NCBI GenBank assembly: GCA_010015655.1
Contig: ML976734.1
Coordinates: 1-64,000 of the forward strand
Direction of reading: 5' to 3'
DNA from: Bimuria novae-zelandiae CBS 107.79
Lineage: Eukaryota; Ascomycota; Dothideomycetes; Pleosporales; Didymosphaeriaceae
Length of the DNA: 64,000 nt
Of this stretch, positions 35,668 through 45,684 are shown in pieces. Position 1 is the first letter of the stretch, and each line of letters opens with the position of its first letter. The translations under genes were made by a program, and so were the position numbers. The notes below the pieces were generated by a model. The model was not told the DNA's origin. It saw only the letters and a list, made by a program, of their open reading frames with translations, and ran no database searches.

Positions 35668-35733
35668 TTAATTATCTAATTAGCTATTAAGAGGTGGTCT
35701 GTGTGCGGGTGATGTTGCTGGTGTAAGGGATAC
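35668..35733 (-). repeat. Right terminal inverted repeat of the piggyBac-like element
   Basis: Reverse-complement partner of 33435-33500. It carries more TpA/TpG forms than the left copy, consistent with heavier RIP on this side. Confidence 0.85.
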
Positions 35734-35809
35734 CACACTTACAAATGGCGTGATAATACTTCTTTCGTTTTAATATCTATATTAGTGCCAAAGTAATTAT
35801 ATGCAAACG

Positions 35810-35830
35810 TTTTTTTTTTTTTTTTTTTTT
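35810..35830. repeat. Oligo-T tract (21 nt)
   Basis: An uninterrupted T run about 80 bp outside the piggyBac-like element and about 60 bp before the FMO pseudogene start. It could be a promoter poly-dT tract; no retroelement tail is recognisable beside it. Confidence 0.7.
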
Positions 35831-35888
35831 CCATTAATTTGGTCTCGCTGGAAGCAATCTATCATGGGCTCAATAGATTATTACCGAG

Positions 35889-37316
35889 ATGATTTCTTTA
35901 AGAGCACGCACGATCGCTATCATAGGAGCGGGGCCCTCAGGTCTTGTGGCTGCAAAGGGAGCTCGACTTAACTTCTCCATCGCATGCTATTAACCGTCCC
36001 AGATATCTTCGAGCAGAAAAAGCCTTTGACAAAATCGTACTTTTCGAGCAACGAAGCCGAAGCGGCGGTATCTGGAACTACACTAAAGATCAACGAGAAG
36101 AAGACCTATTCACCGTGCCTCAAACAGACCCTCGGGGCAAGAACCAAGATCCCGCATGGGTTCCGTCTCAAAAAGTAAAAGACGGAGAAAAAGACACTGG
36201 CCGTAAAGAGCCGTCCTTCCTCTCACCCATATACGATAGACTAGAAACCAGCATCCCACGCGGTCTGATGGGCTTCCAAGGCCTCGACTGGCCCCAAGAC
36301 AGAGAGAAGAGATCTACGACGCTGTCATCGTAGCAAACGGTCACTTCATCGTGCCCTACATCCCCGACATCCCGGGCATCTGCGCCTGGAACGCGCAGTA
36401 TCCCGGTCTGATCTCTCATGCAGAGTACTACCGCGCCCCGGAAGACTTCACAGGCAAAAAAGTAGTCGTCGTCGGCAACTCTGCCTCTGGCACCGACATC
36501 TCTTCACAAATCGCACAGTATTCGCAACGCCCGCTCCTGTGGTCCAGCAAATTGCCTTCCATGTTCAATGTCTCCACATCCCCTCTAAAACACTCCCTCC
36601 CTCCTATCGCAAAATTCCTGCCTGAGACCCGCGGCGTCGTCTTCGAAGACGGGACCGTAGAAAACGACATCGACGCGGTGGTCTTCGCAACGGGATACTT
36701 CTACTCCCTTCCCTTCCGGGAGAACGTGCGACCCAAGCTGATCTCCGACGGCGCGAGGGTGCAACATACCTACCAGCACCTTTTCTACACACCTCGACCA
36801 ACGCTATCCTTCCTCGCGCTCCCGCAACGCGTAATCCCCTTCCCGATCGCAGAAGCCCAGTCCGCAGTGCTCGCGCGCGCGTACGCCGGACGCCTTTCCC
36901 TGCCTCCACTGCACGCCATGCAGCGCTAGGAACAGGACATCATCGAGGGGATGGGCGACGGGAGGAATTTCCATCTCCTTCCGTTTCCCAAGGACGGGAA
37001 TTACATCAATGAGCTGTCGCACTGGGCGCTGAGCGCGGAGGTCAAAGAGGGCTTGGAGAACGAGGGGAAGGGGAAGGTGCCGCCGGTGTGGGGGAAGTGG
37101 GAGTTCTGGTGTCGGGAGAAGTTTCCAGAGATTAGGGCTGCGTTTGGGGCGCTGGGGGAGAAGAGGTATGGGGTGAGGACGTTGGAGGAGATGGGGTTTA
37201 GGTATGAAGGGGATGTGGGGGAGAAAGCTAGGGAAAGAAGGGAAGCTGATATAAGAATAACTAATTGTGTTATAGAGAAAAAGAACCACTGGGAAGACGC
37301 ATCGATCAAGTCCTAA
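35889..37316 (+). pseudogene. Flavin-containing monooxygenase (FMO-like), deleted and nonsense-broken
   Basis: The remnant starts with the FAD-binding GxGxxG motif (IAIIGAGPSGLVAAK, from 35889), continues in another frame as YLRAEKAFDKIVLFEQRSRSGGIWNY, and then in a third frame as EEIYDAVIVANGHFIVPYIPDIPG, an NADPH site GNSASGTDIS, and DAVVFATGYFYSLPF. Between the GLDWPQD segment (about 36290) and REEIYDAV (about 36310), some 70 residues expected in FMOs are missing and the frame changes. TAG at 36927-36929 interrupts the C-terminal region. The first intron lacks a GT donor. FMOs oxygenate soft nucleophiles on metabolites and are common in biosynthetic clusters. At least three independent lesions make it non-functional. 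Confidence 0.88.
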
Positions 37317-37623
37317 TACCCGCGCATCCCCGCATCCCGAAGCGCCATTCCTACCACGGTGCCACCCAACCTCTCAATACCTGGATACCAACTGAGTTTC
37401 CCCACCGTGTCAGCTCTTCTAAAAGTAAATCCAGGCGTGGTTCTTAGTAGTGAAAAGTACCCGGGTGCAACGTCAATCTAGCCACCCAGCCAGCCCCTAT
37501 AAAGCTCGTCACAGGGTACCACACGACCACGACAATACCAAACAGCGCAGTCCTCGCTGCCTTGTACCTCGACGGTACAGCGTCCCCCCTTTGCGCTTTT
37601 CATGTTGTCCCGGGGCGCTCGCA
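37317..37623. other. Intergenic space between FMO pseudogene and DUF3405 gene
   Basis: About 300 bp with no gene seen. It receives the 3' ends of two convergent units. Confidence 0.4.
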
Positions 37624-40088
37624 TCACACCCTCTCCCTCCTCATCTTCTTCACAGGATGCAACAACATCCCCGGCACACACACCCTCCTCTCCCCACCCA
37701 CCCCCTCCTCCGCACGCACCACACTCTCCCCCTCGCCCCACACACTCACACCCACCTCCCACCCCAACCACCTCCTATACACCCTCCTCGCGAACCCACT
37801 CGAAAAGTACCAACTCCAGCCCTCAAAGTTCTTCTCCCTATCATGATTATACGGACTATCCCCCTGCTCCGTCCACGCACCTTGTACGTACTCCCTCGCG
37901 CCACCAGTCTCCTCGTCGACGATGCTAGCAGTGTCGAAGACAGCGGCGGCGTAGGGGGCCGGCCAGTAGCGGTCCGCAAAAATAGGATGAGGCGCGTACA
38001 CGGCTTTAAAGCCGTGCTGCAGCGCGACAGTCGCGGGCCACATTTCCGCCGCCATGCTCCTGCCCGCTGCGTTCTCGGTGTGCATCGCACTTAACAACCC
38101 TTTGCTAAACCTCCCAACGGTATTTATGAAGACGCGACGGTCGAGCTCCCCAAAGGCGTCGTGTGTGAAAGATTCCGCGGCTGGGTCAGACGCGGTGAAG
38201 ACGGGGCGGACGGCGGGGATGTAGTTCCAGATTTTATCTTTGTAGGACCACGTTGTGGCCCGGGGGTCCCAGATAGGCAGGAGAGTGATGAGGTCCGCGG
38301 GCTCATGGACACCCCATTCGAACCTATCCTCTTCGAAGGACGTAGGCGGGACAGGGCCGAGAGGCTCCTGACTTGGGACAGCATCTTTCCACGGCCGCGG
38401 GCCCCAGACAGGCGGCGGAATCACACCGTGTGCGCGCGCGTTCAACACCTGGCTATGCGTGTCCTCGACGAAAGCGGCGTACGAGCCGTGCACCGAGGGC
38501 ATGTAGAAACGCTTATTCCTCTCCCAGAGCAGTTTCCTAGGCTGCTGCGCCGCGAAGCGACTCACGGCGTCGAAGAAATGGTAGTGGTGCCCCGTGTAGC
38601 GCGCGTCGGTCTCCCAGTTCCAGAGGTAGTCGAAGTGCGGGTGCAGGAGGGAGAACCATTGAAGACACATGAACTGGTGCCAGTAGACTTGCCAGTCGCC
38701 GATGTCGGGATACCAGGAGGGGAAGATGGCTTCGTTCCAGAGTAGCGCTATGGAGCGGAGCTCTTGGGGGACGTTTTGAGCGAGGATCTCATTGTATAGG
38801 GTTGTGTTGGTGAAGATGGGGAGGGAGCCGTCTTTTACGTGGACGAGGAGGAAGACTTCGTATTCGCCGCCCGAGGCGAGCGCGAGTTCGGTGATCATGG
38901 CGCGGATTGCGGTGATGTCGTTTTGTTCGTAGGTGTAGCCGGTCCAGGCGCGGATTAGGACGGCGGTGCGGGAGTGGAATTTCTTTCCATCTGCACTTTC
39001 TTCTTTTATATCCTCCTTTGCAGTGTTCGTACCCATCGCAGAAGCAGCCGCCACATCCGGCATCTCCGTCTCCCTACTCTTCACCGTCGGCGCCCTCGCC
39101 CCAGGCCTATACCTCCCCTCATTCCTCACCAAACACTCATCCTGCAAGTCCCCCCACACCACATCTTCCCACTGCGGCACCGTCTGTGGCGCCTTCCAGT
39201 GCAAAACATTCTCCGGGTTCTCGTCATCACCGTACCCATACGGCCCATACCTCGAATACCGATCGAAACATACGTCGCCGTCCAACCCCACAACATCGTA
39301 CCCACCAGCAAAGACCTTGGGAAAACTAACAGGCACACCACGGTACACCCTTACCTGATCATCCTCGCTGACATTCAGCGGCACGCCCCGCGGACCATCG
39401 CACGCTACGTATTCGCCCTCCCACTCTTCCTTCAACGCGTCAGAGTTGTACTCGGGGAACGGTCTGTAGGGCACCGGGTTCGCCGTGGTTTTGCCACTCA
39501 ATCTGTGGAGTCCTGCGGTGTAGAAGCGCTCGTCACTTGCGGATATATATAAGCTAACATGTGGGATGGGCGTGGTTCGAAGACTTACTAGTCGAACTCC
39601 TCCCACCGATTGGGGTCATACTCTTTATCTTCGTAGTCTGCGAACGGCGGCCAGTGACCTTGCCAACTCGGACGATTCCAATCGAGCATATCTTCCAGGT
39701 ACGCTTTGGCATCTTGATGCTGCATATCCTCGTGGTCTAACCTGCTGCCTTTTTTTTCCGTCTTTTCCCAAGGAGGCAGTGGTGGTTTCGTCGTAAAGTT
39801 GTGCTTCTCCGATCCTTTTTCTGGAAGCTCGAGGTGCGGCGATTCTCCTACTTCATCCGATTCCTCGCCAGCGGTGGTAGGTGCTTCGAAAAGTGTAGGT
39901 GGAGGAAGATCCGAGAGGCCTTGGCCACCAATGGTATCGTCACTATGTAACGAAGCCAGTTTCGGCGTTATGAACGGGAGTCGCTGATATACATTGGAAT
40001 GCGTAAGCCCCAGATGCCATACTCCCACCCCCAGAAATGCGGTCACGAGAAGCAAGAGTGTACTCTTGCTCGGCGACCGCACGATCAT
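37624..40088 (-). CDS. DUF3405 family protein, probable Golgi type II membrane protein
   Basis: Two exons, 40088-39589 and 39535-37624, joined across a 53-bp intron (GTAAGT...CCGCAAG), give 803 aa. One membrane anchor lies at residues ~9-26 (LLLLVTAFLGVGVW) after a short basic N-terminus, then a Pro/Glu-rich stem. The large lumenal domain matches the DUF3405 pattern: RTAVLIRAWTGYTYEQNDI, EVFLLVHVKDGSLPIF, a WQVYWHQFMCLQWF segment, and FDYLWNWETDARYTGHHYHF. The W-E-T-D-A-R part looks like a DxD-style sugar-nucleotide site, so a glycosyltransferase role in the secretory pathway is plausible but unproven. The C-terminus is Gly/Glu/Arg-rich. Splicing restores EEFDYDERFYTAG. Confidence 0.88.
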
Positions 40089-41198
40089 GGCCGTTCTTGA
40101 AACAGTCTCTTTGTTGCTGCCGCCGTAGACTCAAGCTCACGATGGCGACGCGGAAAGGGGAGCGCTCAGCGCATTATTGACGCACGCGTCTGTAATGATG
40201 CCTCAGGATTTCGCGACTCCACTCCCTATCCTGGATTTAGATGGCAATAGTTGTTGTAAATTGGTTTGGATGCCAGACTACACGGTGTCGATGTAGCTCC
40301 TTAGTGGGTCCGTCGCCGTTTGTGGGTTTGCGTGTGAATATTGAATGAACAACATTTTATCCTGCGACGCTACAGTAGCAAATGCAACATATAGTAGCTG
40401 GATGGCATGCCCGTTCCGAAACATGCTCGTAACGGTGTTGTGGTACAGAACGGATGTTGCGCGCGCGGGATGAGCCGTTGCTTGTAACACATGTGTTGTC
40501 CCGGTAAACAGAAATCTGGAAGCGTCAATCTGCGTTCACTTAAGTACTTTGCCCAATAAATGACCTAAATTTTCAAGTCCTACTGGGGTGATGGCCCCTC
40601 CGTAAATGTCGTTCGCCTTAAGGCTCACTGTGGTGTGCGCAATCAAGTGTTCCCTCGACGTCCAAGCTATCCTGTTGTGCAGGTGTACGAGATACCAATA
40701 TTAGGGTCCGAACTAGCATGTCCAGTTATGTTATCACGAGCGTGGAATCGTCCTTTGATCAATGTCTTCCCGTCCACTCGATCTGTGACCATTATTCTTC
40801 ATCCCATGAACGTCACAAAAGGAATTGTTCGTGAGTATCGCACAAAGCGAACGCTAGCGATGAACCCTGGTTGTTGCACAGCCGTCATCCTCCATCGTCG
40901 TCACTGATGCTGCGTCACCAAAATCTCCTAGGACGGCTAGCACACGGCAAAGGCATGTGCGAGAAATGGGAAACTGACTTTATTTCCGTCAGCGCTCCAC
41001 AAGTATCGTAGCGCATGAGGTTTTCATACTCGTACCAATTCTAATGCTACAGAGTCACCAGCCGAACTTGAGTACTGGCCTCCGTGTCACCGTTCAGCAG
41101 GTAACACGGGACACTCAAATCGCAATTCATCAACCGTCCAAGTGTGCTCCATCCCGTTTTCTCACTGTGATAGTAGATACCATCACATTTGTACCCTC
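40089..41198. other. 1.1-kb intergenic region between DUF3405 and the p47 gene
   Basis: Holds the DUF3405 promoter and the 3' flank of the p47 gene. The 90-codon frame at 40635-40907 has no protein signature. I see no RNA gene or repeat. Confidence 0.5.
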
Positions 41199-42592
41199 CT
41201 ACGTCCACTTTTGCACGACCACACCTCCGCGCTTGAACTCGGCCAGGTCGCCCAATGCCTGGCCCTTATCTGATAGCTCCCGGCTGGGAAAGGTCGTCAT
41301 GAGGACGAATGGACGTTGCGCAGTGCTCGACGCGTTGACGAAGTTGTACACATCTCCGACAGTGTGCGTCGTGTTGAAGCGGGATGGGAGGCGAGTGCCG
41401 TCTGCGAGGCGAATCTGCAGCGTGATGATGGGCGCGCTCGAGTCGACGTCTACAACCGGCTTCGCAGCATCCGCAGCGGCAGCGGTACCTGAAAAGGACG
41501 ATGCTGCCGGGGCAGGCGGTGGCGCAAGTGCGCTACCGCCGGGTGTAGGGCTGCCAAGACGCTGACCAGAACCTCCGAAAGCCACATACTTCTTCTTCGG
41601 CTTGACATAGTCTTCGTCCTTGTGTGCATGTACCTCGACGTCTACCTCTTGTCCATGCGCGACGTTCAGGATATGAAGCGGGGCATGGCCGGTGTTGATC
41701 ATCTCCAAGGTCCGGGCATTCGCCGGGTCGTCGTAGCGGTACAGATCACCATCGTCAACAGAGAAGCCATCGCGCCAGAGATGAAGCTCACGGTGTGCAC
41801 GCGGTTGCGGGGTCGGGGCGCTGGCGGTGGGGTCGGGAATTGCACGAGAAGGTGCGTCGTCGCCGCCCAAGGTCATACCGGTGCCGCGGAATCGCGAAGC
41901 GGGCTGCTCAGGGTCCTCTCCACCTGGTCGGGGAACATTTCTGTGCGTGTCAGCTCGTTTACTTTGCTATGGACATGCCTACTCACTGTCGCGCGCGTCG
42001 GAGAATGTTGTTGATCTGATCGCGCGGGTTCGATTGATTGGGATTCTGCACGGCAAGGCCAGACTTCTCGCCGCCGGTGAAGAAGTCTTCTTTCTCGTCG
42101 TCATCATCGTCGTCATCGTCGTCGTGAGCGTGGCCGTGACCATGACCACCGCCCGACGACTGCAGGTCTCCCAGCGTCCTTAGCCCACGCTGTGGCTGCG
42201 CTCGTCGTGCCGGTTGTTGTGACGAGCTGGAAGAAGACGCGGTCGGCGGCACATAGGCACCTCCGAGCGTGCGGCCTCCTCCAGGTTGCTGCTGCGGGGG
42301 CTGATCGGGCGTCTGGTTGTCGTCGGCCATGGTGACGTCTGAGGCGGGATCTTGGGGCGCGTCTTCCCCGTCTTGCTCGTTTTGCTCTTGTGCGTCGTCG
42401 AAGTACAGGGCTCCGGCGTGTTCAAGGTTCCAGTTAGCGGCGGCGAGGTACTGTTCTGCCTGGGAGGATGTGTTAGTAAGAGGGAGTGGAGAGCTTCTAC
42501 GGAATTCGACGCACGTCCTGCGGAGCTAGACCTGTCAACGACGCGAGCGACGCGATGAGCTCGTCCTGATTTGCGGGCGGAGCTGCAGACAT
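41199..42592 (-). CDS. SHP1: p47/Shp1-type UBX protein, Cdc48 cofactor
   Basis: Three exons, 42592-42515, 42459-41987 and 41940-41199 (introns 55 and 46 bp, donors GTGCGT and GTGAGT, branch CTAAC/CTGAC), give 430 aa. Domains in order: UBA at ~5-46 (DELIASLASLTGLAPQDAEQYLAAANWNLEHA), a disordered linker with a long Asp run, a SEP domain (LHLWRDGFSVDDGDLYRYDDPAN...), and a C-terminal UBX domain (IITLQIRLADGTRLPSRFN..HTVGDVYNFV..TTFPSRELSD). This is the p47/NSFL1C/Shp1 arrangement, an adaptor that recruits the AAA ATPase Cdc48/p97 to ubiquitinated cargo and membranes. The UBX loop reads FPSR rather than the common FPR. A Tc1 element sits 136 bp upstream of its start codon. Confidence 0.93.
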
Positions 42593-42697
42593 TTCGAGCG
42601 ATTGACTTTCGGGTCTGGGAGATGTGCAGGTATCAATACGTGGTCGTGGTCGGTCTCGTTGTGTGTCGAAAGCGTACCGTGGTGGGGGTCCGGTCTT

Positions 42698-42723
42698 TAG
42701 GTACCAGGTACCCAGGTACCTTA
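42698..42723. repeat. Triple GGTACC cluster upstream of the p47 gene
   Basis: Three overlapping AGGTACC/CAGGTACC units occur within 26 bp, ending 4 bp before the TA where the Tc1 element inserted. It may be a regulatory motif of the p47/MIM1 divergent promoter or a local slippage product. Confidence 0.5.
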
Positions 42724-42728
42724 CTTTA

Positions 42729-42756
42729 CTGTGGTATATGGCATAAGTAGTGTTAG
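42729..42756 (+). repeat. Left TIR of the Tc1 element
   Basis: Begins CTGTGGTATATGGCATAAGT; its inverted partner is 44066-44093, with one mismatch in 28. Confidence 0.93.
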
Positions 42757-42917
42757 CGTCGGTTCGCAGGTGGCTCGAGCACCGGCATTCGCAAAAGAGC
42801 CCTATTACCGCCAAGACATCCTAATACGTAGTAATTTGTATAGAAAACAATGTTGGCGCAGTCAGCGCTTTCTCTCCTGAATGCTCACACCTCATTGAAT
42901 GCTTTCATCTGGTCTTT

Positions 42918-43979
42918 ATGAGTCCTCCATCAACGCCTCAGCATCGCCAAACGCACCATTATCTCACGCGCGATGAACGTATACAGGTGCAAACACTGGC
43001 ATCAATTGGGCATACACGTAGTACCATCGCTAGCCACCTTGGTATCACCCTACGCCAGGTTCAGACCTCTCTATCTGGGCCTCTTACTCCAAAGAAAAGG
43101 AGTGGCAGACCTGCTTTACTCTCCTCAGAGCAAGTAGATGAGCTTATTCTATTTGTACGGCAGAGTCGAACGAATAGGCAGCTCTCATGGAGGCGCCTAG
43201 CTGCGCACTTCGTCGAACACCACGCATGGACCTGTTCTGAGTGGAGTATACGCCACGCTCTACGCTCTCGAGGATATACACGCCGGATCGCCCTTGCTAA
43301 ACCACCTCTTTCCGAACAAAACAAGGCTACAAGGCTTAGATGGGCAGAAGATCACCTTGGCTGGGGAAAGGGGAGGTGGTGTACAGTCCTCTGGAGTGAT
43401 GAGACCTGGGTGACTGGGGGCAGGCATAGGAAAGCCTGGGTGACTCGCCTTCCTGGAGAGTCTCTTGAGGATACCTGCCTAGTTGATCAGGTTCGCAAGA
43501 AGAGAGGTTGGATGTTTTGGGCTTGCTTTGCGGGGAGGGAGAAAGGTCCATGTATTTTCTGGGAGAAAGAGTGGGGTACCATTAACAAGGAGGCATACTG
43601 TCAGAGGGTAGTACCTCTAGTTGATGGATGGCTGAGGATGAGGCCAGGCCTAGTCTTTATGCATGATGGGGCACCTGCTCATTCTGCTAGAGAGACTGTT
43701 GCAGAGTTGTATGAGCGTGGGGTTTTCCCTATTATGTGGCCTGCATACTCGCCAGATTTGAACCCAATTGAGGCGATCTGGAATGAGATGAAACAGTGGA
43801 TAGAGGTCCATCACCCAGATCTGCCTGCTGGCAAGCAGCGTACATATGATCAACTTCGGGTGATAGTGCAGGAGGCTTGGGAGTCTATTTCACCTGAATA
43901 CCTTGATTCCCTAGTAGATAGTATGAGGGACAGGTGCCAGGCTGTAATTGACGCCAAAGGTGGGCACACAAAGTACTAG
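42918..43979 (+). CDS. Tc1/mariner DD34E transposase, intact
   Basis: Uninterrupted 353-aa frame starting MSPPSTPQ. The N-terminal third holds two helix-turn-helix-like segments (DERIQVQTLASIGHTRSTIASHLG, then SWRRLAAHFVEHHAWTCSEWSIRHAL) that would bind the TIRs. The DDE catalytic core is complete: first Asp in VLWSDETW, second Asp in FMHDGAPAH, and Glu in YSPDLNPIEAIWNEMK, with 34 residues between the last two. The role is cut-and-paste transposition at TA sites. The reading frame ends 86 bp before the right TIR. No nonsense or frameshift is present, so it may be active. Confidence 0.95.
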   Translation: MSPPSTPQHRQTHHYLTRDERIQVQTLASIGHTRSTIASHLGITLRQVQTSLSGPLTPKKRSGRPALLSSEQVDELILFVRQSRTNRQLSWRRLAAHFVEHHAWTCSEWSIRHALRSRGYTRRIALAKPPLSEQNKATRLRWAEDHLGWGKGRWCTVLWSDETWVTGGRHRKAWVTRLPGESLEDTCLVDQVRKKRGWMFWACFAGREKGPCIFWEKEWGTINKEAYCQRVVPLVDGWLRMRPGLVFMHDGAPAHSARETVAELYERGVFPIMWPAYSPDLNPIEAIWNEMKQWIEVHHPDLPAGKQRTYDQLRVIVQEAWESISPEYLDSLVDSMRDRCQAVIDAKGGHTKY

Positions 43980-44065
43980 AACAATGAGAATGTTGATAAA
44001 ATACCTTCCATCTGAAGTAGTACTAGCGTAAAATACGCAATTTCCGGCGTCTCCACCAAGCGGCA

Positions 44066-44093
44066 CTAACACTACTTATGCCATGTACCACAG
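44066..44093 (-). repeat. Right TIR of the Tc1 element
   Basis: Reverse complement begins CTGTGGTACATGGCATAAGT; partner of 42729-42756. Confidence 0.93.
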
Positions 44094-44095
44094 TA

Positions 44096-44732
44096 GAGCT
44101 CGTCACTGGTGGCCCCGGCACCCAAAAGTGCTCAGCAATCAGCAATTCATGTCGCCTTGATCATCCAAGACTGGTTATGAATGCACACCCTCTAAAGTCC
44201 AAGATCGCTCCCTCTTCATATTCCGCCTCTAGATTGCACATTATTAATCACCTTTGCCAAATGCAAGACATATGTATACCTCCACTAGATGCTTCAAGTT
44301 TGCTGTAGAGATGCCACAAGAATCAACGAAGCAATTTCCATAAGCGGGTAATAATTTTTCTATAGATTAAGATATTAAACAAAACTGCACAGCTCACAAT
44401 CTCGCCATATCAAAGACTCAGACTGCTTGCTACAACCTAAATGCCATTCAACTGCATAGCGTGCGGGGATCGCCAAAGCTCCGATGAGCTTGGCGCGGCT
44501 TCCAGAGCCTCAACCACCCACCCACGCCAAACCTCCAACCTCGGGCCCAGCTCACTCGTCCCGCCAGGCCTCACAGGCGGTCGTCCACATTCCTTCCACC
44601 CTCCGCCAACTTACCCATCTCAGTCTAACTCTCCTCCGCAAAAACCCCCGTCACCTCCCTAACAACCTCACCACCGTCACCACCCCCCAAAGCCCACCTG
44701 GGCACTGAACAACCACGCACAAAGCGCACGAA
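44096..44732. promoter_or_regulatory. Residual divergent promoter region of MIM1
   Basis: Before the Tc1 insertion the p47 and MIM1 start codons were about 775 bp apart, head to head. This 637-bp remainder stays with MIM1. The last 200 bp are C-rich. No gene is seen. Confidence 0.5.
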
Positions 44733-45264
44733 ATGGCCTCGCCGCAGCCGCATAACCTATCCGAGTCGGGCATAACGATGCCGTCCGACAGCGAGAACTA
44801 CGACGCGAACAACGAGCTCTCGCCTTCGCCGCCGTCAACGTCGTCATCGCCCATGATACTGTACAAGCCGCCGACGCTGTGGGGCCTGCTAAGAGGTGCG
44901 GCCATCAACCTGCTACTCCCTTTTGTCAACGGGCTGATGCTGGGGTTCGGCGAGCTGGTTGCGAATGAGGCGGCGTTCCGGTTAGGCTGGTCGGGGACGA
45001 AGGTACGTCTGCTTTCACTTTTGCATGTTTGGACAAACAGGAGGGAGGGGGACGTGGTCTCCGATATCCTCGTTATAGGCGCTGCATATGCCTTTCAGGC
45101 TTCGCCATCTCCATTATATATCTTTTGACTAACGAGCTCAGATCTTCCCCACGCACCGAAGCGACTCCCGCCGCGTCGGCCCCGGCGTAGAAATGCGCTC
45201 CGACCCCATCGAGCGAAGGCGGCGAGACGGCGAGGAGCTGGACATGTACACATCGCTGGAGTAG
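44733..45264 (+). CDS. MIM1: Mitochondrial import protein 1 (MIM1/TOM13 family)
   Basis: Two exons, 44733-45002 and 45142-45264, with a 139-bp intron (GTACGT donor, CTAAC branch, CTCAG acceptor) give 130 aa. A Ser/Pro/acidic cytosolic N-terminus precedes the diagnostic segment PPTLWGLLRGAAINLLLPFV, then NGLMLGFGELVANEAAFRLGW: a single outer-membrane helix with Gly-x-x-x-Gly packing. The C-terminus IFPTHRSDSRRVGPGVEMR is also typical. MIM1 inserts alpha-helical proteins into the mitochondrial outer membrane and helps assemble TOM. An alternative start is the ATG 15 codons downstream. Tail-to-tail with OXA1. Confidence 0.92.
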
Positions 45265-45684
45265 CCACGCTACCCATCCTTCCCCTATCAAAACCATCCA
45301 AAATCGACGGACGCTACGTCACAAAAACCCTGCCATATGTAGGCATCTGTATAACTGTACATAGAGCGCGCCCATGGAAAACATGCGCTCGGAGCATTGG
45401 AGGCGTTAGCAATGTAAAAAGGAATCGGGCTTCCCACAATCTGCCTGTTCAACCGCATCATGCTTGGATGAGAATTCGATCGGGCGATCGGGCGAGCCGT
45501 CATTATGCACAGCGATCAATATAATACAACCAAGTCCCGTGGTTACAATGCAAGAACCCTCCCCATGGCCCTGTCTTGATCTACCGACCATCTGTTAACA
45601 CAAGAATCGAAGCCCATCCATCTATCATACAGCTACGCTATCCTCACAAACAAATCCATTGCCCAACTCTTACACATACACCCT
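45265..45684. other. Convergent 3' region between MIM1 and OXA1
   Basis: 420 bp containing the 3' flanks of two convergent genes. No gene is seen; short frames at 45288-45591 are featureless. Confidence 0.5.

Larger units (their letters stand above)
33435..35733 (-). mobile_element. RIP-degraded piggyBac-like DNA transposon with ~65-bp TIRs
   Basis: The ends are inverted repeats: GTATCCCTTRCACCRGCAAC at 33435 onward matches the reverse complement of the sequence ending at 35733, and the match continues for about 65 bp, differing mainly by transitions. The interior is about 70% or more A+T with stops in all frames. A minus-strand reading still shows piggyBac (DDE_Tnp_1_7) hallmarks: RFIGRVSKV..LKGYKI.YLANN near 34960-34860, and later NNLFNTIPILKYLKNN followed by SVGCAGTIR near 34670-34600. 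A TTAA duplication, usual for piggyBac, is not visible; the ends sit beside TA. The left TIR keeps CpG/CpA sites that the right TIR has lost. Confidence 0.75.
42729..44093 (+). mobile_element. Complete Tc1/mariner element, 1365 bp, with 28-bp TIRs and TA duplication
   Basis: The ends are 28-bp inverted repeats (42729-42756 and 44066-44093) differing at one position (T/C). TA dinucleotides flank both ends (42727-42728, 44094-44095), the standard Tc1/mariner target duplication. It contains one intact transposase gene and shows no RIP bias, in contrast to the other elements here. It is inserted between the divergent start codons of the p47 gene and MIM1. Confidence 0.95.

Noticed and set aside
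38161..38745. 194-codon plus-strand frame inside the DUF3405 gene
   Set aside because: Antisense shadow of a conserved coding exon.
40635..40907. 90-codon frame in the DUF3405/p47 intergenic region
   Set aside because: No similarity pattern, no splice or start support.
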